Of a DNA stretch of 64,000 bases, positions 50,653-61,306 are shown in pieces. The translations under genes were made by a program, and so were the position numbers. The DNA comes from Serripes groenlandicus (taxonomy: Eukaryota > Mollusca > Bivalvia > Cardiida > Cardiidae). Every line of letters begins with the position of its first letter. Position 1 is the stretch's first letter. The stretch is taken from NCBI GenBank assembly GCA_031761405.1, contig JASEVX010000003.1, positions 17,942,489-18,006,488 on the forward strand, read 5' to 3'. The notes beneath the pieces were generated by a model that searched no databases, was not told where the DNA came from, and worked only from the letters and a program-made list of their open reading frames with translations.

Positions 50653-53100
50653 TTGGCTGCTTGCACTGACTTCAAAGAAAGACAAAACATTAGGGGAGCC
50701 CTAAGGGAACTCAAGGGCCTCAAGTTAGATGGGGACACTGTGGTAACTTACTCCTTTGTCCAGAAGTCTGTGAAAAGGGCCACATCATTGACATCCCCTA
50801 AATTAGAAAATGGTAGGGTTTTTCCGAAACAAACCAATTACAAGAGCGTAGATGAAAATAGCTTTCTTGAAAAGAAATACAACACTAAATTAGCTGACAG
50901 GACTAGTAGTTCAAGGGAAAGTAATGGTAGATTAGGAAATGAAACGATTGAGACAGACGTGACTGATCACGATCCAGGAGAAAATACAAGTGTGCTTAAT
51001 AATCGGATTAATATCATCACAAATAGGATTAACAGATTTCAAAATGATAGAATTTCAAAGGACATAATTGAAAGTGATCTAAGTGAAACAAAAAATGTTT
51101 TGAAAGATAAAAGTAGTAATATAAAAACTAGAAACAGAAGGTTAGGTAGTGATATAGTTGAAAAAGATTTAATTGAAAATGATACAAGTGCTTTGAATGG
51201 ATATACCCCCCATAGATCTAAAGTGAAAGGCAGCAGCTTTACTGAGAATAATAAGGAAGATAATTTTGATGATCATTCCAATTTTGAAGTGATAAAATCT
51301 AACTTTGAGAAAACACCTGGTGAAATATCAAGGAATAGATCAGATGTGAAAGAGATACTGAGTGAAAGCTTTATGAACAGAGTGAACAAGATTAAATCAA
51401 CTTTTGAAAAACATCGAGAAGAGAAGCCAAAGTTTCGGAGTTACTTGTATGCTGGGAGCATATGTACACCAACAAAACAGTTGGAGGAAGGTCATGTGAC
51501 TCCAGTGCAGAGGTGTCATAGTGTATCTGTAGTTAGTAGTGAGATTATAAATAACCATAGTGATAAAAGAAAATCTGTGATAAAACGGCCAGTGTCTCTA
51601 TCCTTGAACGGAAAAAACAATGACACCAGTCTGTCCTCAGTCTCACCAAAGACAGATTTGAACCAGTCACCCAAAAAACCTCGTCGAATAAGTTATAGGA
51701 CCAGTCCATTTTCATTTTCTAGTCAATCTGGTCAACTCAATCAAATTAGTTCACCTGTGTCTCGAAACGGGTTAAAAAAGGACTCAACCAGTGATGAATT
51801 TACATCTGATCTAATTAGTAGAGCACCTACAGCAATTAATCAGACAGGACGATATTCAGTGCCAATTTTGTCTGGTGAAAAATCTTTCCAAAAACACAGT
51901 GGTAGGATTTTAGTTTCAAATCGGACTGGTCGCCTTTCAGTGTCAAATCAGACTGATGATTCTCAAGTGGATCATACAGATGGACATATAGGACCGTCTG
52001 GTAGACCTTCTCGCACTGGTAGGCATTCTGTGAAAAATCAAACAGCCAGACAATTAGATGAAGAAGCAAATAAGGTAGAAAGTTCCAACAAAGAGCAAGA
52101 ATATAGGGTGTACAATATAAATGAAAATCTTTCTGAAAACTCAAGTATGAGAGCTGAAACGATTAAAAGGCATGCAAGTGATAGTTCACTTATAGTTCAG
52201 AAATCTCTCAGTGAAATAAATAATGAAACGGAGAAAGAAAAATTGGAAAAGATCAGATCAAAATCACAAGGGTGCTACAGTGATGTGATTATAGATGAAA
52301 ACAAAATGGATGTAAGTGTTCTGATAAAGAGACCTAGTTTATTCAGGAAAAATAGAGTTGATTCATCTGATGGTACTAAAACTGTCAGGAAGTTTAGGAG
52401 AAAAGGCAAAACAGAAGATGAGCCACTAACATCACCAAATACTGACATTATCATATCTCCTATTACATCAGTTAACAGCGAACTACATCACACCAAATCT
52501 GTTCACAGATCATCACATGTTCGAAGAAAACTGCCTGAAATTCCTGTGACAAATCACGAACATGAAATGGAAAATGACGAAACTGTTCATGAACGGACAA
52601 TACGCCTTCTTCAAGAAAGAAGGAAAGATAGACTAGGTAAAATTATCAAAGAAAAAGAGGTGGAACGTAAATGTAAGTCACCAAAACCTAAAGCAACACC
52701 TGAACAGATTAAGAATCTACAAGACAAACTGGAAAGGTCTGATTCAAAACGTAAAGCTTGTCGTGTAAGAAGGGAGTTACAGTTACTGAATCGCGAAACA
52801 AAACTAAAGTCTCCAGTCTTTGTCCACTTGGAGGCAGAATTTAGTGCAATAATTAAGGCAGGGGAAGCAGTAACCGAAAAGGACAATGTTCAATACCCAG
52901 TGAAAAGGTCTCAGTCTGATATATGCAGGAAACCAGCCAAGATGGTGATGGAAGTGTCAAGCAGAGAGCCATCAATTGAAAGGCCAGTGTCGGCTGCTGC
53001 AAGAGAAGTGGATCTGTTGCTGTCACAGCCCCTAACCCCAGACAAGAAGATAGATTTGATTGGTAGTCTGATGCAAGAGGAAGCTAAATTGCAAGAAAAG
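50653..53100 (+). CDS. SMTN-like: smoothelin-like protein, large exon
   Basis: An open exon of 816 codons between acceptor TTTTCTATTTGCAG|TTG and donor GAAAAG|GTAAGG, phase 0 at both ends. It opens with LAACTDFKERQNIRGALREL, the second half of a smoothelin helical motif. The long middle is low-complexity, rich in Ser, Asn, Lys and Arg and probably disordered; it contains three RTGRxSVxNQT-like repeats (about 51838-52050) and many R/KxxS phosphorylation-type sites. Near codons 680-715 IKNLQDKLERSDSKRKACRV then RRELQLLNRE looks like a second, weaker motif. The end, KKIDLIGSLMQEEAKLQEK, is the first half of a third, completed by the next exon. Vertebrate smoothelins bind actin in muscle; the invertebrate role is inferred. 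Reading past the donor gives 43 more codons of intron and repeat sequence, not protein. Confidence 0.82.
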
Positions 53101-54638
53101 GTAAGGTTAACATCATATTTAGTAGATGCTCTTAAAAGACTTTTTAGCCAAGATGCTGTCATGGCCATCTGCTGCAAAATGTTGTATGTTGGAAAAGGTT
53201 ATTTGATTCTTGCTTCCTTTTGCAAATGATGTTTTATTTCATTTGTTGGAGGATACACCAGCTTGAATTTTATGATCAAATAGTTTTCATCCTAAAAATT
53301 TCTCTTGAAAAATATTCCATGTTCCGTTTTCTAATTTGCTGACTAAAAAAGAGGAAAAGACACTTTACTATTCTTCTGAAAGCATTGTGAGTAATTAGCA
53401 CATAATATATATTGTTATATTATGTTTTCATATAACAGACAACATATATATCCATCACACTTTGTATTTTTCTGTTGCCTCGCAGGGAGATACACAAGGA
53501 ACACTTCTCTGTTGTCTGTTGCCTGCCCTTGCAGGGAGATACATAGGGATCACTTCTTTGTTGCCTGCCCTTGCGGGGAGATACATAGGGATCACTTCTT
53601 TGTTGGGTGTTGCCTGCCCTTGCAGGAAGATACATAGGGATCACTTCTTTGTTGTCTGTTGCCTGCCCTTGCGGGGAGATGCTTAGGGATCACTTCTTTG
53701 ATGTCTGCTGCCTGCCCTTGCAGGGAGATACATAGGGATCACTTCTTTGTTGTCTGTTGCCTGCCCTTGCGGGGAGATTCTTAGGGATCACTTCTTTGTT
53801 GTCTGTTGCCTGCCCTTGCGGGGAGATACATAGGGATCACTTCTGTGTTGTCTGTTGCCTGCCCTTGTGGGGAGATACATAGGGATCATTTTTTTGTTGT
53901 CTGTTGCCTGCCCTTGCGGGGAGATACTTAGGCATCACTTCTTTGTTGTCTGTTGCCTGCCCTTGCGGGGAGATACATAGGGATCACTTCTTTGTTGTCT
54001 GTTGCCTGCCCTTGCGGGTAGATACTTAGGGATCACTTCTGTGTTGTCTGTTGCCTGCCCTTGTGGGGAGATACATAGGGATCATTTTTTTGTTGTCTGT
54101 TGCCTGCCCTTGCGGGGAGATACTTAGGCATCACTTCTTTGTTGTCTGTTGCCTGCCCTTGCGGGGAGATACATAGGGATCACTTCTTTGTTGTCTGTTG
54201 CCTGCCCTTGCGGGTAGATACTTAGGGATCACTTCTTTGTTGTTTGTTGCCTGCCCTTGCGGGGAGATACTTAGGGATCACTTCTTTGTTGTATGTTGCC
54301 TGCCCTTGCAGGTAGATACATAGGGATCACTTCTTTGTTGTCTGCTGCCTGCCCTTGCGGGGAGATACATAGGGATCACTTTTCTGTTGTCTGTTGCCTG
54401 CCCTTGCAGGAAGATACATAGGGATCACTTCTTTGTTGTCTGTTGCCTGCCCTTGTGGGGATACATAGGGATCACTTCGCCGTCATCTGTTCATCAGTCT
54501 GTCCATTCCACTTTCACTTACTGACCTGGCAGGCGACACATCTGTACCTTTCAATACCTTTTTTGCAAAAATCAGTTAAAAGACTCAAACATAGAAATCA
54601 AGTTCAATACTATTTGTGTCTATTTTCTGGTTTTATAG
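53101..54638 (+). other. intron 2 of the smoothelin-like gene
   Basis: GTAAGG donor to TCTGGTTTTATAG acceptor. It contains a MITE right-arm remnant (ATCTGCTGCAAAATGTTGTA, 53165-53207) and the 49-bp minisatellite. Confidence 0.8.
53478..54483. repeat. 49-bp minisatellite, about 20 units, in intron 2
   Basis: Unit built on TTGCCTGCCCTTGCGGGGAG and ATACATAGGGATCACTTCTT then TGTTGTCTG; 49 bp. Units vary at a few positions (GCGGGG/GCAGGG/GTGGGG, ACATAG/ACTTAG, GGATC/GCATC). A four-unit block (196 bp) is itself repeated: TTCTGTGTTG at 53841 and 54037 begins successive blocks. Open frames through the array are a by-product of the repeat. Confidence 0.95.
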
Positions 54639-54714
54639 CTAAGAAGAAGCACGATTTTTACAGACAAAAGGAAAATGAGAGCTGAAGTTCGTCACCTGAG
54701 AGAGAAAAGAAATG
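54639..54714 (+). CDS. SMTN-like: smoothelin-like protein, 76-bp exon
   Basis: Between acceptor GGTTTTATAG|CTAAG and donor AAATG|GTAAGT. In the phase left by the preceding exon it reads LRRSTIFTDKRKMRAEVRHL then REKRN, completing the motif begun by EEAKLQEK: again the smoothelin pattern (L..ST.F..KRK.RAE.R.LR). It ends in phase 1. An alternative acceptor at TTTTTACAG (54655-54663) would put a stop in frame from phase 0, so 54639 is preferred. Confidence 0.75.
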
Positions 54715-54795
54715 GTAAGTGTTCACATACATAACAGATAAGGACGGGGTGTACAGCTCTTTTCCCCACAATATTTTTCTTTTTATCCAAGCAGA

Positions 54796-54855
54796 CCCTA
54801 CAAAGTGGGTACTTGAAAGAATCATCTCATTGAGACGATTCTATTGAGTACCCAC
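54796..54855. mobile_element. short palindromic foldback element
   Basis: GTGGGTACTTGAAAGAATCA then TCTCATTGAGACGATTCTAT, TGAGTACCCAC: arms of about 25 bases with a tiny loop. The right arm is repeated at 32800-32836, so this is a dispersed element. Confidence 0.65.
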
Positions 54856-55570
54856 AACATAGGATTAGAGGGTCAAATAAGGATTTACGAACATGTTCTC
54901 ACATAACTACTTTTTTCATATCTCCCTACTGTATCTATCTGAACACTTTTCTAGCCAGAAAAAGTCATTTGTGTAACTAACTACATCTTATGATACTTAC
55001 CATTTAAGTAGGAAATATTTCATCAAGGGAAATAACTGCTGTATATCCTGCAATACCTAGGCATGTAAGAGTTACTATTCTTGCAGCTGAGGTAAAATAG
55101 TTATTCATATTCCTCAAAAAGTTATGATGATTTATCCTGTTTGATAAAATATTCAGGAAAATTGATAGAAAAGGAGAAATAACTCATTAGACAGAGTTGA
55201 AAAGACGGGAAGAGCAGAAATTTAGTTCAGAAATTTAAGCAGTAGCGACTGTGCATGCGGTCACATAAACATTTTGATGCCTGTGCATTAGATTACTATA
55301 AAAATTAATTGCAGTAAAGAAGGAATTACTTGTTACAAACAAGCAAATTCTCCTTTTCCATTAATGTTTTTTACTGAATTTAAAAGTGGAACTTTTATTT
55401 GTAGTAAGTAGGAAAGGGTTAATTCTGTGCTTAGTATGGTATTTTTGGGCTTATTCCAGTCTTATGAAGGTGGTTTAATGTATCTCTTGATGTTATACAT
55501 CTTTAGAGCAGCTATCAATATTTTTTACCTAGATGTTTTCTGCTCCAAATTTATTGGATGTGGACAAGTG
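54856..55570. other. intron sequence, mostly unrecognised
   Basis: 55310-55425 has a MITE-like core (AAGGAATTACTTGTTACAAA, CAAATTCTCCTTTTCC, AGGAAAGGGTTAA). Nothing else supported. Confidence 0.45.
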
Positions 55571-56317
55571 TTAACCCTTTCCAACATACAGACGCTTTCT
55601 GACGCCTCTGTAGCAGATGACTTTTGAAAACATTTTAAAAATATTTTAGCTCGCCTATTAGAAGAAATAGGGGAGCTTATGTAATCACCCCGGCGTTGCG
55701 TCCGCGTACGCGTTGCCAGCTTGGTCAAACCTTTGCATGCAAGGCCTTTTCTCAGACACTGTGTATGCTGTTGCTTTGAAACTTCACACACTTATTTAGG
55801 GTCATTAGATGACCTTGTATGTCAAGTCCCTTAACTCCGGAATGGATTTTAACTGAATTGTGCCCCTTTTTTGCACTTAGAATTTTGGTCAAACCTTTGC
55901 ATGCAAGGCCTTTTCTCAGACACTGTGTAAGCTGTTGCTTTGAAACTTCACACACTTATGCAGGGTCATTATATGACCCTGTATGTCAAGTCCCATAACT
56001 TTGGAATGGATTTTTAATGAATGTGCCCCTTTTTGCACTTAGAATTTTGGTCAAACCTTTGCGTGCAAGGCCTTTTCTCAGACACTGTGTATGCTGTTGC
56101 TTTGAAACTTAACACACTTATTCAGGTTCTGCCTTCCTGACTACCGGTTAAGTCTCCAGGAAGAAAACATCGAGTATATATATATATATATTTAATCTGC
56201 AGCAGATTGGCTTTGCAAATTCATGTCTTTACAATTTCTTCTTTTGGCCACAATATTATCAAAAGTTCTCTTATGCTGCAGATACATCAAAATGTGTCTC
56301 CATATGGGAAAGGGTTA
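55571..56317 (+). mobile_element. TTAA MITE interrupted by an H6 element
   Basis: 55571-55647: TTAACCCTTTCCAACATACA, TCTGTAGCAGATGAC, AAATATTTT. A MITE right part, TTTAATCTGCAGCAGATTGG to ATATGGGAAAGGGTTAA, lies at 56190-56317. The two parts may come from one or two copies. Confidence 0.55.
55648..56135 (+). mobile_element. Helentron-like element, family H6, 3' end lost
   Basis: Foldback head AGCTCGCCTATT-AGAAG-AAATAGGGGAGCT after a T-run; leader GCGTCCGCGTACGCG; three units with TTGGTCAAACCTTTGCATGC about 164 bp apart. No recognisable 3' end. Confidence 0.6.
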
Positions 56318-56699
56318 ATAGATTAGAACAGGTATGAAAAAGCACCCAACAACCCAGCAAGCAGTTTCCGCCCGTATTTGACTCTGACGGGGCGGATTGT
56401 GTTGGTGACCTGACATCCAATTTAACAAACTTTGGGAACATTGCCCTCACATAAAAACGGCTAATTTGGCATCACTCAACCATAGGAGTCATTAGCATAA
56501 CAGTTTTAAGAAATTAAACCATGTGCAATGATTCAATAAATAGGATTTTTTTTTCCAATATTCTTTTTATTATTGAAAAACGTTATTACTGAAATGCTTG
56601 AAATCTTAGTTTACATATTTTAATGATATTAGATTGGCGTCAATATATTTATTTTATGAAAAGCTGCAATATATTTATCTTTCTAAAAAAGAATAATAT
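56318..56699. other. intron sequence, no feature recognised
   Basis: AT-rich except for CCCGTATTTGACTCTGACGG near 56371; no repeat or exon could be supported. Confidence 0.4.
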
Positions 56700-56870
56700 C
56701 TTATCCCTTTCCCACATAGAAAAAATCTGCAGCAGACAACTTTGAAATTATCTAGACAAAATTATGGAAAATCAATATTAGAAATGTCACCTTTGTAACA
56801 ATGTTTTCTGCTGCAGATTAATCAAAAATGAAAATGTGTCTTAATTTAGGAAAGGGAACGTTAGAAAGAC
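56700..56870 (-). mobile_element. TTAA MITE, diverged
   Basis: CTTATCCCTTTCCCACATAG, CTGCAGCAGACAACTTTG, right end TTTAGGAAAGGGAACG. Confidence 0.6.
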
Positions 56871-56904
56871 AGAATCTAAGTTGTTGTTTTCCAAGTGTGA
56901 GAAG

Positions 56905-57131
56905 TTAACGCTTTCCCACATTTATATGCTTTCTGATGCCTCTGCAACTGACGATTTTTGAAAACATTGTAACAAACAGAGAAATTGATCAAAAAAAGCA
57001 ATTTCCCTTTCCCACAATGTTTAAAACTTGTTTCAATAATTATACTTTAATTAATAGTGAGTTTTGTTAATGTTACCTATATGTTTTTTAAGTCGTCTGC
57101 TGCAGAAATCTTGTATATGGGAAGGGGTTAA
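56905..57131 (+). mobile_element. TTAA MITE, full length
   Basis: TTAACGCTTTCCCACATTTA to TATGGGAAGGGGTTAA. Diverged hairpin. Confidence 0.8.
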
Positions 57132-57139
57132 TAACGGAA

Positions 57140-57339
57140 GGATGCATTTTGACACATCTGCAGCAGACAACTTTTGAAAACATATTGACAAAAGGAGGAA
57201 TTTCTCAAAACAAGCAATTTCTCCTTTTGCCACAACTTTTTTCAGTAATTATACCTACAATGATAGAGATTTTCCTTATTTTTTAGTAGACATTTTCAAA
57301 GTTGTCTGCCGCAGATTTGCTGTATGTGGGAAAGGGTTT
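57140..57339 (+). mobile_element. TTAA MITE, left end eroded
   Basis: GATGCATTTTGACACATCTG, GCAGCAGACAAC, hairpin, right end TATGTGGGAAAGGGTTTC. Confidence 0.75.
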
Positions 57340-57535
57340 CATACAACAAATATGCAGCAGATGACTTTGAACATATTTTGTCAAAACATAGACAAGATCT
57401 CTTTAATTGAATGGATAACCTATGACTAAAAGTGGAAAACATTGTGTCAAAAGGAGAAATTGCACGTTTTGTGCAATTTCTTCTTTTGTCACTATGTTTT
57501 CAAAAAGCCGTCTGCTGTAGATGCGTCAGAAAGAT
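57338..57535 (-). mobile_element. TTAA MITE, both ends eroded
   Basis: TTCATACAACAAATATGCAG, GGAGAAATTGCACGTTTTGT hairpin, GCCGTCTGCTGTAGATGCG. Confidence 0.75.
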
Positions 57536-57944
57536 GATGAGTTGAGGTGACATGTAATCTTCTGTCCTAAATGATAGATCCTGCATGATGGACACATTTC
57601 CAAATATGTAAAAGTGTAACTTGTCATTGAAAGTTGTTATGCCTGTCTGTATTGAATTGAATACAAAGTAAAAATTTCATGTTTATTTTTCGGAGATGTA
57701 ATATGTAATACTTTTTGGAAGTCAAGTTTTTGCAGATTAACAGGCTAGCTGGAGAAAAAAAATCCTTTTTTGTGTGACGTAGCTAACTAGGTCTATAATA
57801 ATTCACCCATTTCATTGAGTGAATGAGGTCTGCGGTCAGACTCACCCAAATGTTAAATATGTTGTACAATGGGAGAGCCTACCACCGAAATTACCACTTG
57901 TCAATTGTAAAAATATAACAGTTACATTGATATTATGTATCTTT
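57536..57944. other. intron sequence, no feature recognised
   Basis: No repeat or exon supported. Confidence 0.4.
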
Positions 57945-58157
57945 ATCTGCTTTCTGACACCTCTGCAGCAGACTGCTTTTTGAAAACATAGTGGCAAAAG
58001 AATTGTATTTGCTCAAAACAAGCAATTTCTACTTTTGCCACAATTTTTTCCACTTTTAATCATAGGTTATCCATTCAATTATAGAGATTTTCTATTTTTT
58101 GACAAAGTATGTTCAAAGTCATCTGCTGCAGAATTGTCGTATGAGGGAAAGGGTTAA
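57945..58157 (+). mobile_element. TTAA MITE, left end eroded
   Basis: CTGCTTTCTGACACCTCTGC, hairpin GCTCAAAACAAGC, ends TATGAGGGAAAGGGTTAA. Confidence 0.85.
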
Positions 58158-58169
58158 CTAGTATCTTTA

Positions 58170-58404
58170 TCCCTTTACCATTTTACAGCAGACAATTTTG
58201 AAAACATCTTTGCGAAAAAAGTAAAAATCTGTTTGATTGAAAATGTAATTATTGAAAAAGATGAAAACATTCATACTCATTACTGTCTAAAAGAGAAAAT
58301 GCTCATTATGTGGGGTTTCTTCTTTTACTTGAATGTTTTCAAAAGTTGTATGCCACGGATTTGTCAAAACATGTCTTTCAGTCTGCATGTGGGAAAAAGT
58401 TGAA
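58170..58404 (-). mobile_element. degenerate TTAA MITE
   Basis: TCCCTTTACCATTTTACAGC, AGCAGACAATTTTG, right end TGTGGGAAAAAGTTGAA. Confidence 0.5.
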
Positions 58405-58616
58405 CGGTTTCATCTGCAGCAGACAACTTTGAAATCAACTAGACAAAAATTTGGAAAATCTCTATGAATGAAAGTTTGATAATTGACAAGAGTTGAAAAC
58501 ATTGTGACAAAAGGAGAAATTGCTTGTTTTGAGCAATTTCTCCTTTTGTTATGATGTTTTCAAACGTCGTCTGCTGCAGAGGCTTCAGCAAGTGTCTATA
58601 TGTGGAAAAGGGTTAA
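58405..58616 (-). mobile_element. TTAA MITE, left end eroded
   Basis: CATCTGCAGCAGACAACTTTG, near-perfect hairpin GGAGAAATTGCTTGTTTTGA and complement, ends TGTGGAAAAGGGTTAA. Confidence 0.8.
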
Positions 58617-59141
58617 GCATTTCCATGTAAAAAACCCATCCATAAAAGGATGGTCAAATTAAGCTGAAAATTCCACGAAAGAGATCATGCAGAATATGAA
58701 ATTGTTTAAGGAATCTAGAAACTTAGATAAAGTGAAAAGTAAACACTGAATTAGTATGGGAGATATAAGTATCAAGAGGACATTAGAAGGTAGATAAACT
58801 GACCGATTTTATATTAACAGATAGTCCTCCATGTCTTTTTTTGTTGACACAGAGACCAATAGAGCAGGTGGTCTGATAAGCCACCGGACACTGCATGACA
58901 AAGTGATTTCTCATTGATGACCAACAATATCATATGTGTTGCCTCGGTGTACATGTAACTTAAAACATCAATTTGTACTTAATTGTACTTAATTGTTTTG
59001 TTCATGACTATTTTTAACGAATTATTTTTTCTCAAAAAATAATACAGTTAACGCGATCGTGTTTGTTTCCGGAAGTCACGGTTAAACTACACTTCCGCTT
59101 AGAATACACATTCGCTGCACCTAAATAGTCCTAGTATTTTT
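58617..59141. other. intron sequence, no feature recognised
   Basis: Non-repetitive by eye; no exon supported. Confidence 0.4.
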
Positions 59142-59227
59142 ATGCCCCCCCCCCCCCCCCCCCCCGGAATCTCCGATTCGGGGGGGCATATAGTTTTTGG
59201 CCTGTCTGTCTGTCTGCACGTTGGTTG

Positions 59228-59259
<32 letters not shown>

Positions 59260-60373
59260 GCACAAAAAAAACTTTAACCTTGACCACTACTTTTGAACCA
59301 TAACAGGTACGGCTACCATATTTCACATGTGTATTCCTTGTGACATGACCTTTCTGTCAGTACCAAAATGTTTGACCTTGCGACCTTGACCTTTGACCTA
59401 GATGTAGTTTTTGGCCTGTCTGCACGAAAAAAACTTTAACCTTGACCACTACTTTTGAACCATAACAAGTACGGCTACCATATTTCACATGTGTATTCCT
59501 TGTGACATTACCTTTCTGTCAGTACCAAAATGTTTGACCTTGCGACCTTGACCTTTGACCTAGATGTTGCCATTCTCGAAAAAAACTTTAACCTTGGCCA
59601 TTACTTTTGAACCATAACAGGTACGGCTACCATATTTCACATGTGTATTCCTTGTGACATGACCTTTCTGTCAGTACCAACATTTTTGACCTTGCGACCT
59701 TGACCTTTGACCTAGATGTAGTTTTTGGCCTGTCTGCACGAAAAAAACTTTAACCTTGACCACTACTTTTGAACCATAACAGGTACGGCTACCATATTTC
59801 ACATTGTATTCTTTGTGACATTACCTTTCTGTCAGTACCAAAATGTTTGACCTTGACCTTTGACCTAGATGTTGCCATTCTCGAAAAAAGCTTTAACCTT
59901 GGCCATTACTTTTGAACCATAACAGGTACGGCTACCATATTTCACATGTGTATTCCTTGTGACATGACCTTTCTGTCAGTACCGACATTTTTGACCTTGC
60001 GACCTTGACCACCTTTGACCTAGATGTTGCCATTCTCGAAAAAAACTTTAACCTTGGCCATTACTTTTGAACCATAACAGGTACGGCTACCATATTTCAC
60101 ATGTGTATTCCTTGTGACATGACCTTTCTGTTAGTACCAACATTTTTGACCTTGCGACCTTGACCTTTGACCTAGATGTTGCCATTCTCGAAAAAAACTT
60201 TAACCTTGGCCATTACTTTTAAACCATAACAGATACGGCTACCATATTTCACATGTGTATTCCTTGTGACATGACCTTTCTGTCAGTACCAACATTTTTG
60301 ACCTGGCGACCTTGACCTTTGACCTAGATGTTGCCATTGGGGGGCATCAGTGTTTCACAAACACATCTTGTTT
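59142..60373 (+). mobile_element. Helentron-like element, family H7, with tandem core
   Basis: Foldback head ATGCCCCC (C-run) ... GGAATC-TCC-GATTC-GGGGGGGCAT; then (CTGT)n microsatellite. The core has about seven units containing GGTACGGCTACCATATTTCA and TGTGACATGACCTTTCTGTC, CCTTGACCTTTGACCTAGAT, about 150-165 bp each. Near the 3' end is GGGGGGCAT (inverted copy of the head), then the hairpin GTGTTT-CAC-AAACAC, then ATCTTGTTTC. All Helitron2-type features are present. Confidence 0.75.
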
Positions 60374-60779
60374 CGATATTAAAATGACTTCTACATGTTA
60401 TTTCAATACAGTGAAATCCTAATTATACTATCGAATCATCATAGATAATCAATTTTCTAGAAAATATCAAATTAACAGTACGCGCATATATATTTCATTT
60501 GTCGGCGTACGTATAAGGCACGAGTATGAATTTTAGTCGTATGCCCATTCACTAGAAGTCGACCCCCCGCTGTATAGAACAATGTTAATCTCACAAATAT
60601 GCCACTACGCAGAGCTCAGTGAAATAGTCAGTGTGCATTTTAAACGCTCGCATCGCCGTTGTTTCTCCTTTTTCCAACATGATAACGATGATCAAAGGGG
60701 CTTTCTAATTATAGATCATGGTTTACATACGCGCGCATTCAGTTAGCTTAATATATATACGAAAGTAACGCTCATACGT
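60374..60779. other. intron sequence, no feature recognised
   Basis: Includes (TA)n near 60750 but no identified repeat. Confidence 0.4.
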
Positions 60780-60786
60780 TGTATCA

Positions 60787-60870
60787 AAGTACTGTGGTGT
60801 AATGGAGAGCGTGTAGAACTACTAATCATGGACTATTTATGGACGCGAGTTCGAGTCCCATTTGGAACTG
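60787..60870 (+). tRNA. tRNA-like sequence, probable pseudogene
   Basis: A-box-like TGGTGTAATGGAGAGCG and B-box GCGAGTTCGAGTCCC at tRNA-like spacing, followed by a long T-run that would terminate RNA polymerase III. The wording is closest to a tRNA-Arg type, but acceptor and anticodon stems do not close, so it is a decayed tRNA or SINE head. Confidence 0.4.
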
Positions 60871-60894
60871 TTCTTTTTTTTTTTTTTTTTTAAT

Positions 60895-61306
60895 TCTTAT
60901 TTTATGCGATTTGTTAAACATTATAGATTTATAATAATTAATTCACTCACATGAAACATAGTTATAATATAAGCCGAAATCCTGGATCCGCCCCTGGTGA
61001 CGAAAACAAATCGAACTAACAATGTAAATCTCACAAATATGCCATGGGTGTTTTGACAGACTTTACGCAGAGCTCAGTGAAAGAGTTAGTGTGCATGTTA
61101 AACGCTCGCATCGCCGTTGAAATGCTACATTTACTAAAACTGTCAACTGATAAAAAAAATCTCTGGACAAAAATATTAATAATAATAAAATAGACTAAAT
61201 TGTGCAATAGCATGATCAATTGCATTCATAAATTAGATTTTACAATACATGTTCAAAATAATTCGTTACCATTACTTTCAGTACTTTGATTTAATTATTC
61301 GGATGT
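60895..61306. other. intron sequence with a short local duplication
   Basis: TCACAAATATGCCA...GCAGAGCTCAGTGAAA...GTGTGCAT...TAAACGCTCGCATCGCCGTT occurs at 60591-60660 and again at 61031-61120, a diverged duplication. Function unknown. Confidence 0.5.

Noticed and set aside
53100..53229. Extension of the smoothelin-like protein to the stop at 53229
   Set aside because: A strong GTAAGG donor lies at 53101 and the sequence beyond is AT-rich with a MITE arm; the next exon continues the motif in phase.
53422..53686. Cysteine-rich repeat proteins read from the 49-bp array
   Set aside because: Open frames are forced by the repeat, occur on both strands, and the array sits between two well-supported exons.
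59146..59165. Poly-C tract as a quadruplex regulatory site
   Set aside because: It is the head of the H7 repeat, mirrored by GGGGGGGCAT, so foldback structure of the element explains it.
60787..60870. Functional tRNA-Arg gene
   Set aside because: A and B boxes are present but the acceptor and anticodon stems do not pair; kept only as a tRNA-like feature.
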